A stretch of 35,664 nucleotides of DNA from Edaphobacter aggregans (GCA_022736715.1 DZDJ01000005.1:76455-112118), one strand, 5' to 3'; shown: positions 1-8,401, counted from the first letter of the stretch. The notes: generated by a model from the sequence alone, not told the origin. Translations and numbers: made by a program.

Positions 1-41
1 TCCCTGATCCCTGTTCCTTGTTCCCTGTTCCCTGATCCCTG
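1..41. repeat. Heptanucleotide tandem repeat (TCCCTGN)
   Basis: Six consecutive 7-base units of the form TCCCTGA/T fill positions 1-41; one unit reads TCCTTGT and the last is 6 bases long. The array ends 4 bases before the stop codon of the minus-strand beta-oxidation gene, so it lies just downstream of that gene. It may continue beyond the window. No hairpin is formed because all units point the same way. Function is unknown; slippage-prone intergenic heptamers are a plausible reading. Confidence 0.8.
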
Positions 42-45
42 CTTT

Positions 46-2559
46 TCAATTCCTCAACGGCCTGCCCGTCTTCAACGTAAAAGCAATCCGCTCCTGCGTT
101 TTCTTTTCACCACACAACGACAAGAACGCCTCCCGCTCCAGATCCAGCAGATACTGCTCACTCACCGGCACTCCCGGCGTCACATTGCCACCGCACAGCA
201 CCTGCGCCACCTTGCTGGCTACCTTCACGTCGTGGTCGCTGATGTACTCGCCCTGCCGCATGGTGTAAATGCCCAATCTCAGCGTGGCCAGCACATTCTC
301 TCCCGGAGCGGCAACCTCTCCGCGCACCACCGGAGCCGCATAGCCTGCGTCCGCCAGCTCCCGCGCTCGCAGCTTCGCATCCGTCAGCAGACGGTCGCGG
401 TTCATGGTGATGGTGTCGGACGGCCGCAGAAAGCCCAGCCCGCGCGCCTCCACCGCCGAGGTGCTCACCTTCGCCATGGCAATCGTCTCAAACGCTTTCT
501 TGATCGCTTCCATCAGCTCTACCGGTTCGCCGCGCCCATCCGGCCGGATGCTGGTTGCAGCCTCCAGCGCGCGCAGCGTCATCTCCTTGCAACCACCGCC
601 ACCCGGAATCAGGCCCACGCCTGTCTCCACCAACCCCATGTAAAGCTCGGCCTGCGGCTGCCGCGCCGCTGCGTGCAAACTGACCTCCGTCCCACCGCCC
701 AGGCACATCCCAAACGGAGCCACCACCACCGGACGCGGACAGAATTTAATCGCCTGCGTCATGTTCTGGAAGGCGCGGATCGCCATCTCCACCTCATCCC
801 ACTCCTCTTCCTGCATCATCAGCAGCAACTGCATCAGGTTGGCGCCAACAGAAAAATTCGTTGAATCTCCGGTGATGACAAAGGCCTCAAACTGGTTCAG
901 CGCTTCACTGTTCGCCTTCAGCGTCTGCGTCACAAACGAAACAATGTCGCCGCCCAGCGCATTCATCTTCGAGTGAAACTCAATGCAGCCCACGCCATCG
1001 CACAGGTCCACCAGCGACGCGCCGGGATTCTTCTTCACCACGCCATGCGCCTTCTTCACCACTGCAACCGAACCGAGGCCTTCCGCCACTTCCACCGGAC
1101 GATACTTGCCCGTCAGCACATCGAAAAAAACGCGCCCCGATGGCACCGCCGAATCGTCCTTGTACCAGCTCGTATGCCCCGCCGCCAGCAGCTTCTCCAC
1201 ATTGGCCGCTACCGGCACACCAGCCGCTCGCATACGTGCCACCGTCTCCGCCACGCCAACCGCGTCCCACATCTCAAACGGTCCCAGCTCCCAGTTGAAG
1301 CCAGTTCGCATCGCCCGGTCGATCTCCACCACATCGTCTGAAATCTCCGGAATACGATTCGCCGCATACGTCCACAACTCCGTCAGCAACGGCCAGTAAA
1401 AAGCCGCCGCCTTGTCTTTCTTCGGATCGGCCAGCACCAGCGTTTTGATCCGGTCTGGCGTACTCTCCATGTTCTTCGCCATCTCCAGCGCAGGAAACTT
1501 CGGCCTGCTCGCGGGCCAGTATTCCAGCGTCTTCCAGTCCAATGCCAGCCGTTGATCACGTCCTGCCGCATCGCTGCTGCCGCTGCTTTCGGCGGGCTTA
1601 TCTGCTTTTTTATAAAAGCCCTGCTTCGTCTTGTCGCCCAGCCATTTGTTCGCGAGCATGGTCTGCACAAACTCCGGCAGCACCACCTCTGCGCGCTCAT
1701 CGCCAATCGCCGCCGCCTGCGCCGCAAAGTTCATTGCCACATGCGCCAGCACATCCAGACCCACCATGTCGCCCAGCCGAAAGGTCCCCGTCTTCGGCCA
1801 GCCCAGCGCCGTGCCCGTCAACGCATCCACTTCCTCAATCGACAACTCCTGCGACCTCATGATGCGGATCGCATTCAGCATGCTGAACGTGCCAATGCGG
1901 TTGGCGATAAAATTCGGCGTGTCCTTGGCCGCAACAATCGTCTTGCCCAGTTGCAGATCGCCAAAGTGGGCCACCGCCGCCATCAGATCCTTGTCCGTCT
2001 CCGGCGCGGGAATCATCTCCAGCAGCCGCATGTAGCGCGGCGGATTGAAAAAGTGCGTGCCAAACCAGTGCCGCCGAAACTCCTCCGGCATCTCCGCCGC
2101 AATCCGGCCCACCGGCAGGCCGCTGGTATTCGTGGTCACAATCGCACCGCCACGGCGGAAGGACGCCACCCTTTGCAACAGCGCGCGCTTGATCTCCAGA
2201 TTTTCCGCCACCGCCTCGATAATCCAGTCGCAGTCCGCAATCAACCGCATATCGTCCTCAAAATTGCCAGTCGTGATCAGCCGCGCCAGCGCAGGATCAA
2301 AAAACGCCGCTGGTCTGGCCTTTTTCAACGCCTCCAGCGCGCCCGCAACAATCCGGTTACGCGCAGCCATATCGCCAGCCGCTGCATCCGGAGGCGCCAT
2401 ATCCAGCAGCACCACCGGAATGCCGGCATTCGCAATATGGGCGGCAATACGCGACCCCATGGTTCCCGCACCCAGCACAGCAACTTTGCGGATCTGGCGG
2501 CGCACAGGGTGTTTCGGCAAACTGGAAGATGCAGGCGTCATGGCAGCGGCAGTGCTCAT
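46..2559 (-). CDS. 3-hydroxyacyl-CoA dehydrogenase / enoyl-CoA hydratase fusion protein
   Basis: This is a bifunctional beta-oxidation enzyme of about 837 residues. It hydrates enoyl-CoA and then oxidises 3-hydroxyacyl-CoA with NAD+. The N-terminus has a Rossmann dinucleotide motif (VAVLGAGTMGSRIA), followed by the hydroxyacyl-CoA dehydrogenase domains (TNTSGLP, HFFNPP, KDTPNFIANRIG). The C-terminal third is a crotonase domain that keeps both catalytic glutamate positions (GGGTE and VETGVGLIPGGGG). The dehydrogenase-first order matches FadN-like proteins and is the reverse of E. coli FadB. I chose the ATG at 2559 because CAGGAG lies 11 nt upstream; a TTG three codons earlier sits too close to that site. 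The thiolase partner is not in the window but could follow below position 1. Function is well supported; substrate chain length is unknown. Confidence 0.95.
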   Translation of the reverse strand: MSTAAAMTPASSSLPKHPVRRQIRKVAVLGAGTMGSRIAAHIANAGIPVVLLDMAPPDAAAGDMAARNRIVAGALEALKKARPAAFFDPALARLITTGNFEDDMRLIADCDWIIEAVAENLEIKRALLQRVASFRRGGAIVTTNTSGLPVGRIAAEMPEEFRRHWFGTHFFNPPRYMRLLEMIPAPETDKDLMAAVAHFGDLQLGKTIVAAKDTPNFIANRIGTFSMLNAIRIMRSQELSIEEVDALTGTALGWPKTGTFRLGDMVGLDVLAHVAMNFAAQAAAIGDERAEVVLPEFVQTMLANKWLGDKTKQGFYKKADKPAESSGSSDAAGRDQRLALDWKTLEYWPASRPKFPALEMAKNMESTPDRIKTLVLADPKKDKAAAFYWPLLTELWTYAANRIPEISDDVVEIDRAMRTGFNWELGPFEMWDAVGVAETVARMRAAGVPVAANVEKLLAAGHTSWYKDDSAVPSGRVFFDVLTGKYRPVEVAEGLGSVAVVKKAHGVVKKNPGASLVDLCDGVGCIEFHSKMNALGGDIVSFVTQTLKANSEALNQFEAFVITGDSTNFSVGANLMQLLLMMQEEEWDEVEMAIRAFQNMTQAIKFCPRPVVVAPFGMCLGGGTEVSLHAAARQPQAELYMGLVETGVGLIPGGGGCKEMTLRALEAATSIRPDGRGEPVELMEAIKKAFETIAMAKVSTSAVEARGLGFLRPSDTITMNRDRLLTDAKLRARELADAGYAAPVVRGEVAAPGENVLATLRLGIYTMRQGEYISDHDVKVASKVAQVLCGGNVTPGVPVSEQYLLDLEREAFLSLCGEKKTQERIAFTLKTGRPLRN

Positions 2560-2633
2560 AGGAAGCAAAACTCCTGGTAATAGAAACTCCTGTTGCTACA
2601 GCCCCGGATTACAAGACTTTTATCGAACGGCAC

Positions 2634-2663
2634 AGCATACTGAATGGTCATTCAGTCGGTCAA
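2634..2663 (-). promoter_or_regulatory. Sigma70-type promoter of the beta-oxidation gene
   Basis: Read on the minus strand, a -35 TTGACC (2658-2663) is followed after 18 bases by a -10 TATGCT (2634-2639). The predicted transcript starts about 70 bases upstream of the ATG at 2559. The spacer is almost entirely occupied by a perfect palindrome listed separately. The boxes match the consensus moderately, so the assignment rests on their position and on the embedded operator. Confidence 0.55.
2640..2655. promoter_or_regulatory. Palindromic operator, TetR/FadR-like
   Basis: CTGAATGGTCATTCAG is a perfect inverted repeat with 7-bp arms and a 2-bp centre. It fills the spacer between the -35 and -10 of the beta-oxidation promoter. 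Its half-sites TGAATG/CATTCA match those known for TetR-family fatty-acid regulators such as Bacillus FadR, although the spacing is shorter here. A repressor bound here would block RNA polymerase, presumably until acyl-CoA releases it. The regulator gene is not in this window. Confidence 0.6.
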
Positions 2664-2734
2664 GTGCGGACAGGGGCATTTCACCTACAGCGCCAGGCGC
2701 CAGCACAGAAAGTATTCTGAAACCCCTGCTTTTT

Positions 2735-2770
2735 CTGTACATTGACAGCGTACAGTAGCGGCAGTACCTT
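2735..2770 (+). promoter_or_regulatory. Promoter with overlapping inverted repeat before the M16 pair
   Basis: A perfect -35 TTGACA (2742-2747) is followed after 17 bases by a weak -10 TACCTT (2765-2770), about 115 bases before the ATG at 2886. An inverted repeat CTGTAC-N9-GTACAG (2735-2740 and 2750-2755) brackets the -35, suggesting an operator. The spacing does not fit a LexA box. The -10 is poor, so the exact promoter is uncertain. The remaining sequence between 2560 and 2885 shows no gene. Confidence 0.4.
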
Positions 2771-2885
2771 AACCTTTTCTACCTGCAGGACGGACTGCAA
2801 GCCGCTCCCGCCAAACCGGAACGCCGTTTCTTGCACCAAGACGTACGATTTGCCAACGAAAAACCCTATGTGAGGACTGCACTCC

Positions 2886-4493
2886 ATGTTGCCATCGCGC
2901 AAACCGCCTCTGCTCTGGCTGGTACTGACCCTTCTTCTCAGCTCCTTTGCCGCACAGGCACAGCAAACCACCAGCACGCAACTTATTTCCAGTTTTGACA
3001 AGCGCGTGACGGTCAAAGTACTGCCCAACGGGCTCACCTTCATCCTGTGCGAACGCCCGGAGGCTCCCGTCTTCAGCTTCTTCACCATTGTCGACGCTGG
3101 CTCCGCCAACGACCCGCAGGGAGAATCCGGCCTGGCGCACATGTTTGAGCACATGGCCTTCAAAGGGACGAACCAGATCGGCACCACCAACTATCCGGCA
3201 GAAAAAATCGCACTGGCCAGGGTGGAAAAAGATTACGCCGCGTACGAGTACGAGTATCTGAAGCCGGTTGGCCGCGACCCGCAGAAGCTGAAGCAACTGC
3301 ACGAGGTCTTTGAGGCCGACGTGAAGGCCGCGCAGCAGTACGTCATCCCCAACCAGTTTTCTGAGATTGCCGAAGAGAATGGCGCTGTTGGCCTCAACGC
3401 CTCCACCAGCGAAGATTCCACGCAGTATTTCTGGAGCATGCCCGCCAACCGCTTCCAGCTCTGGGCCTATCTGGAGAGTGGACGCATTGGCCACCCCGTC
3501 ATGCGCGAATTCTACAAGGAGCGCAACGTGGTGATGGAAGAGCGCCGCATGCGCATTGATTCCAGCCCCATTGGCCGCATGGTGGAGCAGTTCCTGGCCA
3601 CCGCCTACGTCGCCCATCCGTATGGGCGCTCTGGCGTGGGCTGGCCCTCGGAGATCAGCCAGGTGAGCGCCACCGAGGCCGCCGCCTTCCATAAAAAGTA
3701 CTACACCCCCTCCAATATCGTCATCGCGGTGGCCGGTGACATCACCCCGGCAGAGGCCATGCCCATTGTGGAGAAATACTTCGGCAGCATTCCCGCCGGC
3801 CCCAGGCCCGAAGAGATGACCACGGTTGAGCCGCCCCAGATTGCGGAAAAGTCCGTCATCCTCAAGGACCCGTCGCAGCCGTTCTACATTGAGGGTTACC
3901 ATCGCCCCGATTACCGCGACCCGGACAACGCCGTCTATGATGCCATCTCCGACATCCTTTCCAACGGACGCACCTCGCGGCTCTACCGCAGCCTGGTCCG
4001 CGATCAGCATATTGCCGCAGTAGCAGCCGGATTCAGCGGCTTCCCCGGCGACAAATATCCGGGCCTGTACGCCTTCTATGCCGTCCCTCTGCCCGGCCAT
4101 ACGCCGCAGGAGATGCGCACGGCCATCCACAAGCAGATTGATCTGCTCAAGACCACCGACGTCACCGACGCTGAACTGGAGATGTTCAAGACGCGCGCCC
4201 GCGCAGACCTGATCCGCGGACTGGACGACAACCGGGGACTGGCCTCGCAACTGGCCCAGTACCAGCTTCGCTACGGCGACTGGCGCGAACTCTTCCGCCA
4301 GTTGGACGCCATCGACAAAGTCACCAAGGCAGACATTCGCCGCGTTGCCAACAAGGTATTCGTTGCCAGCAACAGGACCTACGCCATGATTGAGACGGAA
4401 GCACCGCAGCCACAGGCCGCACCAGTTGCAACGCCAAAGACCGGGGCCACCCCCGCCAAACCCGCCACGGCCGGCAAAGGAGGTGCGCAATGA
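2886..4493 (+). CDS. Secreted M16 zinc metallopeptidase, catalytic (zinc-binding) subunit
   Basis: This is an insulinase/processing-peptidase family (M16) protein of 535 residues. A signal peptide occupies residues 1-26 (hydrophobic core, then AQAQ), so it is exported. The inverted zinc motif HMFEH is at residues 85-89 and a likely third ligand lies in VVMEER (E218/E219). The distance between them (about 130 residues) is longer than the usual 75 or so because of a helical, charged stretch around residues 110-165. At the C-terminal-domain position where M16 enzymes carry an R...Y pair, the sequence reads VRDQHIAAV and lacks the tyrosine. The next gene has that pair, so the two proteins probably form one active heterodimer. 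The stop overlaps the next start (ATGA). The tail is Ala/Pro/Lys-rich. The natural substrate is unknown. Confidence 0.93.
   Translation: MLPSRKPPLLWLVLTLLLSSFAAQAQQTTSTQLISSFDKRVTVKVLPNGLTFILCERPEAPVFSFFTIVDAGSANDPQGESGLAHMFEHMAFKGTNQIGTTNYPAEKIALARVEKDYAAYEYEYLKPVGRDPQKLKQLHEVFEADVKAAQQYVIPNQFSEIAEENGAVGLNASTSEDSTQYFWSMPANRFQLWAYLESGRIGHPVMREFYKERNVVMEERRMRIDSSPIGRMVEQFLATAYVAHPYGRSGVGWPSEISQVSATEAAAFHKKYYTPSNIVIAVAGDITPAEAMPIVEKYFGSIPAGPRPEEMTTVEPPQIAEKSVILKDPSQPFYIEGYHRPDYRDPDNAVYDAISDILSNGRTSRLYRSLVRDQHIAAVAAGFSGFPGDKYPGLYAFYAVPLPGHTPQEMRTAIHKQIDLLKTTDVTDAELEMFKTRARADLIRGLDDNRGLASQLAQYQLRYGDWRELFRQLDAIDKVTKADIRRVANKVFVASNRTYAMIETEAPQPQAAPVATPKTGATPAKPATAGKGGAQ
4476..4484 (+). promoter_or_regulatory. 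Strong internal Shine-Dalgarno site
   Basis: AAAGGAGGT lies inside the last codons of the first M16 gene, 5 bases before the ATG at 4490. It is among the best ribosome binding sites in the window. Together with the ATGA overlap it indicates that the second subunit is made at a level matched to the first. Confidence 0.8.
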
Positions 4494-5962
4494 AGAAGCT
4501 CACCCTTACGCTTGCCCTGGTCACTGCGATAGCAGCCTCTCCATTGATGGCCACCGCACAGGCCACGAAGCCTGCTGCCAAAGCCACTTCCGCCGGACCG
4601 TGGACACAGATTCCGGTTCCGCCACTGCCAGCATTTCATCCGGCCCAACCGAAGCGCATTCAGCTCGCCAACGGCATGATCATCTATCTGCAGGAGGACC
4701 ATGAGCTGCCCTTGATCGATGGCTTCATCGTCATCCGCGGCGGCTCGCGCGACGAGCCTGTCGGCAAAACCGGGCTGGTGGACATGTACGGTCAGGCCTG
4801 GCGCACCAGCGGCACCTCCACCCATCCCGGCGATCAACTCGACGACATGCTGGCAGAAAAGGCCGCCAGCGTAGAGACCTCCGGCGACGTGGATTCCACC
4901 GGCGTTTCCTGGTCCTGTCTGAAAGGCGATTTCGATTTTGTCTTCGGCACCGTCACCGATCTGCTGGAGCACCCTGACTTCCAGCAAAGCAAGCTGCTGC
5001 TGGCCCAGCAACAGGAAGCAACCGGCATCATCCGCCGCAACGACAATCCGCAGGAGATCGCCGGACGCGAAGCGCGCATGCTTGTCTATGGCGCCAACAA
5101 CCCCTACGCCCGCGTGCCGGAGTTCTCCACCATCCAGGCCGTCACGGTGAAGGACCTGAAGGAATGGCACGACAAAACCGTGGCTCCGCAGAACATGATC
5201 CTCGGCGTTGTCGGCGACTTCAACGCTGCCGAGATGGAAGCCAAACTGCGCGCTGCCTTTGGCGGCATGCACGGCGGGCCTGCCTTCAAAACAGCGCCCA
5301 TCGCCATCCCCGGCCCCAAACCCGGCGTCTATTTTGCGGACAAGTCCGACATCAACCAGTCCAGCGTCTACATTGTCGGACTGGGCACGGAACGCAACAA
5401 CCCCGACTATTATGCGCTGACCGTGATGAACCAGATCTTCTCCGGAGGCTTTGGCTCGCGGCTGGTCAACGATGTGCGCACCAAGCTCGGCCTGGCCTAT
5501 GAAGTCGCTGGCGCCTATGGCGCTTCCTACGATCATCCGGGCATCTTCTACACCATTGCCGGAACAAAAAGCTCCACCACCGTGGCCGCGGCGCAGGCCA
5601 TGCTGCAGCAGATCAAGGAGCTCAGGACTGTGCCCCCCACACCCGCGGAGCTGCGCAAAGCCAAAGATGAACTGCTGAACTCCTTCGTCTTCCACTACGA
5701 CTCTCCAGATAAAATCCTGCAGGAGCAGGCCAATCTGGAGTTCTACGGTTACCCCTCCGACTTCCTTGCAAAATACCGTGAGGCGATCGAGAAGGTGACT
5801 GCAGCCGACGTTTCCCGCGTGGCCAACAAGTATGTGTACCCGGCAAAACTGGCCATTCTGGTCGTCGGCAATAAAGACCAGCTGGGCACTCCACTGTCCA
5901 CCCTGGGCCCGGTCACAAACCTGAACATTGCCATTCCCATGCCAGCACAACCGCAACACTGA
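4490..5962 (+). CDS. Secreted M16 peptidase-like protein, non-zinc R/Y subunit
   Basis: This is a 490-residue M16 family protein with a signal peptide (residues 1-24, ending ATAQA). The site corresponding to HxxEH reads GLVDMYGQAW (about residues 95-104), so it cannot bind the catalytic zinc. The C-terminal domain keeps the substrate-binding pair in VRTKLGLAY (R330, Y337). Heterodimeric M16B peptidases in which one subunit has the zinc site and the other the R/Y pair are known from Sphingomonas. This gene overlaps its zinc-bearing partner by 4 bases. I infer a periplasmic heterodimer. The stop is followed by about 250 bases without a gene and then a strong hairpin. Confidence 0.92.
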   Translation: MKKLTLTLALVTAIAASPLMATAQATKPAAKATSAGPWTQIPVPPLPAFHPAQPKRIQLANGMIIYLQEDHELPLIDGFIVIRGGSRDEPVGKTGLVDMYGQAWRTSGTSTHPGDQLDDMLAEKAASVETSGDVDSTGVSWSCLKGDFDFVFGTVTDLLEHPDFQQSKLLLAQQQEATGIIRRNDNPQEIAGREARMLVYGANNPYARVPEFSTIQAVTVKDLKEWHDKTVAPQNMILGVVGDFNAAEMEAKLRAAFGGMHGGPAFKTAPIAIPGPKPGVYFADKSDINQSSVYIVGLGTERNNPDYYALTVMNQIFSGGFGSRLVNDVRTKLGLAYEVAGAYGASYDHPGIFYTIAGTKSSTTVAAAQAMLQQIKELRTVPPTPAELRKAKDELLNSFVFHYDSPDKILQEQANLEFYGYPSDFLAKYREAIEKVTAADVSRVANKYVYPAKLAILVVGNKDQLGTPLSTLGPVTNLNIAIPMPAQPQH

Positions 5963-6268
5963 CCCTTCCCGCAACACCGCAGCGGCGTGGCACACGCCGT
6001 CACGCCGCTGCAATTTACCGGGCCTGTCAGCGCGAAGTGCTTCCCCCCTGCTGTCTGGAACCGCGCCGGGCGGTGCCCCCCCCGGAACTCCCGAACGGCT
6101 CTGCGCAGCCATTGCAGCACACCTCCTCGCGCAGAACGGCCAGAGACTCCACCGCGCAGCCAACTCCCTGACCCCCCGTGAGAACGGCCTCGATCCACGC
6201 AGCAACGGCGCAAAGTGAAAGGGCGGGCTGCTTCTGCAGCCCGCCCTTTCACTTCAGTGGAGAACGCT
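5963..6268. other. Gene-free convergent spacer
   Basis: Apart from the hairpin at 6213-6254, this GC-rich stretch between convergent genes shows no convincing reading frame, RNA gene or repeat. It holds a C-run near 6078. Confidence 0.6.
6213..6254. terminator. Bidirectional hairpin terminator
   Basis: A perfect 19-bp inverted repeat (6213-6231 and 6236-6254) encloses a TTCT loop. The outer 6 bp (AAGTGA) and the AAA/TTT run give AT-rich stem ends, while the core is G+C. It lies 14 bases past the stop of the minus-strand TPR gene and downstream of the plus-strand M16 gene. It is therefore placed to stop both transcripts. Confidence 0.85.
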
Positions 6269-7537
6269 TTACCGCCGACGCGGACGGCGTGCCGGAGATG
6301 GCTTCTTCACCACGGGCGGCGGCAGTTCGCCATCGCTGAGGATGATCATCATCGGCTTCTGCGTGTAGGAAGCGAACGTGGCAATCAGCTTGATCTGGTC
6401 GCCAGGCTTCGGCACCACGGAGTCCTTCATCGGCTTCTTCATGTTGATAGTGAAGTCGGCCACCTTGTTCTGCACAGCATCGTCTGAAACCATCAGCGTG
6501 ACCGTATCCGGTGTTGCGGTCACCACGGTGCCCGGAACCTCGGTGACGATGCCCTGCATCACCGCCCAGACCTTGGCCGCATCGTCCGGATTGCCATTCG
6601 ACAAGGCATATTCCTTGTCGCTCAGGGCAAGCGTCTTCAGGTCAGGAGTGCTGGCAATGAGCTGGGCCACCAGGTCGGCCGGCTTCGGAGCTGGCGTAAT
6701 GGTGAAACCCGTCGGCGGGAACAGGTTGGTGGCGACCTGAGCGTCCACCTGATCAAATCCATCCAGATTGCCGTGATAGCGCTTGTAGCAATACTGCGCC
6801 GTGGGCAGCATCTGGGCCTTGTACTGCTCCGGAGCAAAATGGGCCGCGCGGGCAACATACCAGGTGCAATTGATCAGGTCCGGAGGAGTCGAATTCAGAT
6901 AGGCCATCCCGATGTAAAAGGTGTCCTGCAGCGCCGGGCCGGGGACTGAGGTCTGCGCCAGCGGCATCGACTGCAGCTCCGCCTTGAATTCCGCAATTGC
7001 AGTTACGTAATCCTTCTTGTTATAGGCGGCCGTGGCAATCGCGCCGTGGAAGATCGGAGTCACCGTCTCCTTCATCTTCTGGTAGTCCGCGTCCGACATT
7101 GCCGCCGGCTTGGGAGCAGTCAGGCCGCGCTTGGCCAGCGATGCCGCGTCATCCAGCATGGTCTGCCTTTGCGCCGGGTCGGTCTGTTGTCCGGCCATTG
7201 CACGCTTCAGGTAAACCTCAATCGTCAGGGCGCGCAGATTGGTCGGGTTGATCTGGAGGAGCTTGTCCGCCGTCGCCAGCAGCCTGGCATTGTCGCCTGT
7301 CTGCTGGTACGCCACCAAAAGCTGTTCCAGCATGTCTTCCTTCACCACGGTCTGCGGATACGTGTTCAGAAAGCTCTCAATCGCGGCCGCTTTTGCCTGG
7401 GGCGTCGGCTGGCTGGTTGCATTCGTGTAGGCGTTGTACTCAGCTGGGTCCTTGATGGTGATTTGCGACTGCGCATGGGCTACGCTGCACAGCAGAGTGG
7501 CGAAAGCCAGGAAAGAGGCGAATACAACCTTCTTCAT
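6269..7537 (-). CDS. Secreted tetratricopeptide-repeat protein with C-terminal beta domain
   Basis: This is a 422-residue exported protein; the signal peptide is residues 1-22, ending AHAQ. Residues about 40-330 are helical with TPR-like stretches, for example the LLVAYQQTGDNARLLATADKLLQINPTN region and a second near YNKKDYVTAIAEFKAEL. About residues 330-405 look like a small beta domain (repeated VTATPDTVTLMVSDD and GDQIKLIATFASYT patterns). The C-terminus ends in a basic Arg-rich tail. The start is supported by GAGGAG about 7 nt upstream of the ATG at 7537. The molecular function is unknown; TPR proteins usually scaffold other proteins, here in the periplasm. It is a single-gene transcript between a hairpin and a long gap. 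Confidence 0.85.
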   Translation of the reverse strand: MKKVVFASFLAFATLLCSVAHAQSQITIKDPAEYNAYTNATSQPTPQAKAAAIESFLNTYPQTVVKEDMLEQLLVAYQQTGDNARLLATADKLLQINPTNLRALTIEVYLKRAMAGQQTDPAQRQTMLDDAASLAKRGLTAPKPAAMSDADYQKMKETVTPIFHGAIATAAYNKKDYVTAIAEFKAELQSMPLAQTSVPGPALQDTFYIGMAYLNSTPPDLINCTWYVARAAHFAPEQYKAQMLPTAQYCYKRYHGNLDGFDQVDAQVATNLFPPTGFTITPAPKPADLVAQLIASTPDLKTLALSDKEYALSNGNPDDAAKVWAVMQGIVTEVPGTVVTATPDTVTLMVSDDAVQNKVADFTINMKKPMKDSVVPKPGDQIKLIATFASYTQKPMMIILSDGELPPPVVKKPSPARRPRRR

Positions 7538-8401
7538 TCAGTACTCCTCGGTGAAGACACCGTACTCAGAAAATTAATAATTATGAGTAATACATACTTC
7601 CTGAGACCGCCAATGGCGACCCAGGCTGGTTCTGGTGCATCCTCTCCACAGCAGGTTTTTGCATATCGGGCCTGCAAGACAACACAACATGGAGATGATG
7701 CGGATTATAAAAATCACGCTGCCTCATGGCAAGCGAAGATGTCTGCACTCCAGACCCGCACTTGCCGAAGTCCGGAAACTGTTTCCTCGTCCAAGTTACT
7801 TCGCCGGGCCATCATTCAGCAACTGCACCGGCTTTTCCTGCCCAGCCAGAAAGGCGCCGTGCCCAGTCAGTTGTGGCCCAGTCAGCCTTATCTGGTCTGC
7901 ATCGTCAAATTTCCAGAAAGCCGTCCATGAACCGGCGTCGCGCATCCTTTGGTGGCCGTGACATGTTCGCACCGCCATAAACGGTCTGTGTTGCAATACC
8001 CTGTGTTGAATTGCTCTCCTGTGATCAAAATTTTCCGAAATTTTTACAGCAAAGTAAATTCCCCTGAATACTGGTAGAAAAGAGTTCTGAAAGCAGAAAA
8101 TTGCTCGCGGTGTCTGAGATGGGTGTGGCAGCTTTCTGCAATTGCGAACCGGGTGGACTACCATGGAAGGATCGTCGGTGTTCCTGCACAGAAGTCTGTC
8201 CAGCTCCGTCCAATCGCACATAAAACTGGGCAGATTGTGCAGTCTGAACCCATTACCATAGGTTTCGGACGCCTTATCCACAAGATGTTGCGCTGGCATT
8301 GTTGATTCCCCCGGACGACCGGGCTATGTTGAATCTGACCGGGCCGCGCATCCAACCCGGATAGCAGTTCCGCGACCGCAACCAACCGGAGGTTTTCGTC
8401 C
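7538..8401. other. Long gene-free region upstream of smc
   Basis: These 864 bases separate divergent genes and are visibly more A+T-rich than the surroundings, especially 7561-7600 and 8020-8100. I see no reading frame with a recognisable protein on either strand and no tRNA. Small structures present are an AT-rich inverted repeat TACTCA...TGAGTA (7563-7589) close to the TPR gene start and a short AT hairpin near 8027-8046. The last 100 bases carry the smc promoter. The middle may be decayed coding sequence. Confidence 0.5.
8302..8330 (+). promoter_or_regulatory. Candidate promoter of smc
   Basis: TTGATT (8302-8307) and TATGTT (8325-8330) are separated by exactly 17 bases. They lie about 70 bases upstream of the smc ATG. 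A GGAGG ribosome binding site follows, 9 bases before the ATG. Each box matches 4 of 6 consensus bases. Confidence 0.45.

Noticed and set aside
2735-2755. LexA/SOS box
   Set aside because: CTGT and ACAG are 13 bases apart rather than 8, and the downstream genes are peptidases.
2769-6205. Long minus-strand frames across the M16 pair
   Set aside because: Gly/Val/Leu-rich shadows opposite well-supported peptidase genes, with no recognisable domain.
7635-7961. Plus-strand frame in the gap before smc
   Set aside because: No ribosome binding site, no recognisable domain, and overlapping frames of similar length on both strands.
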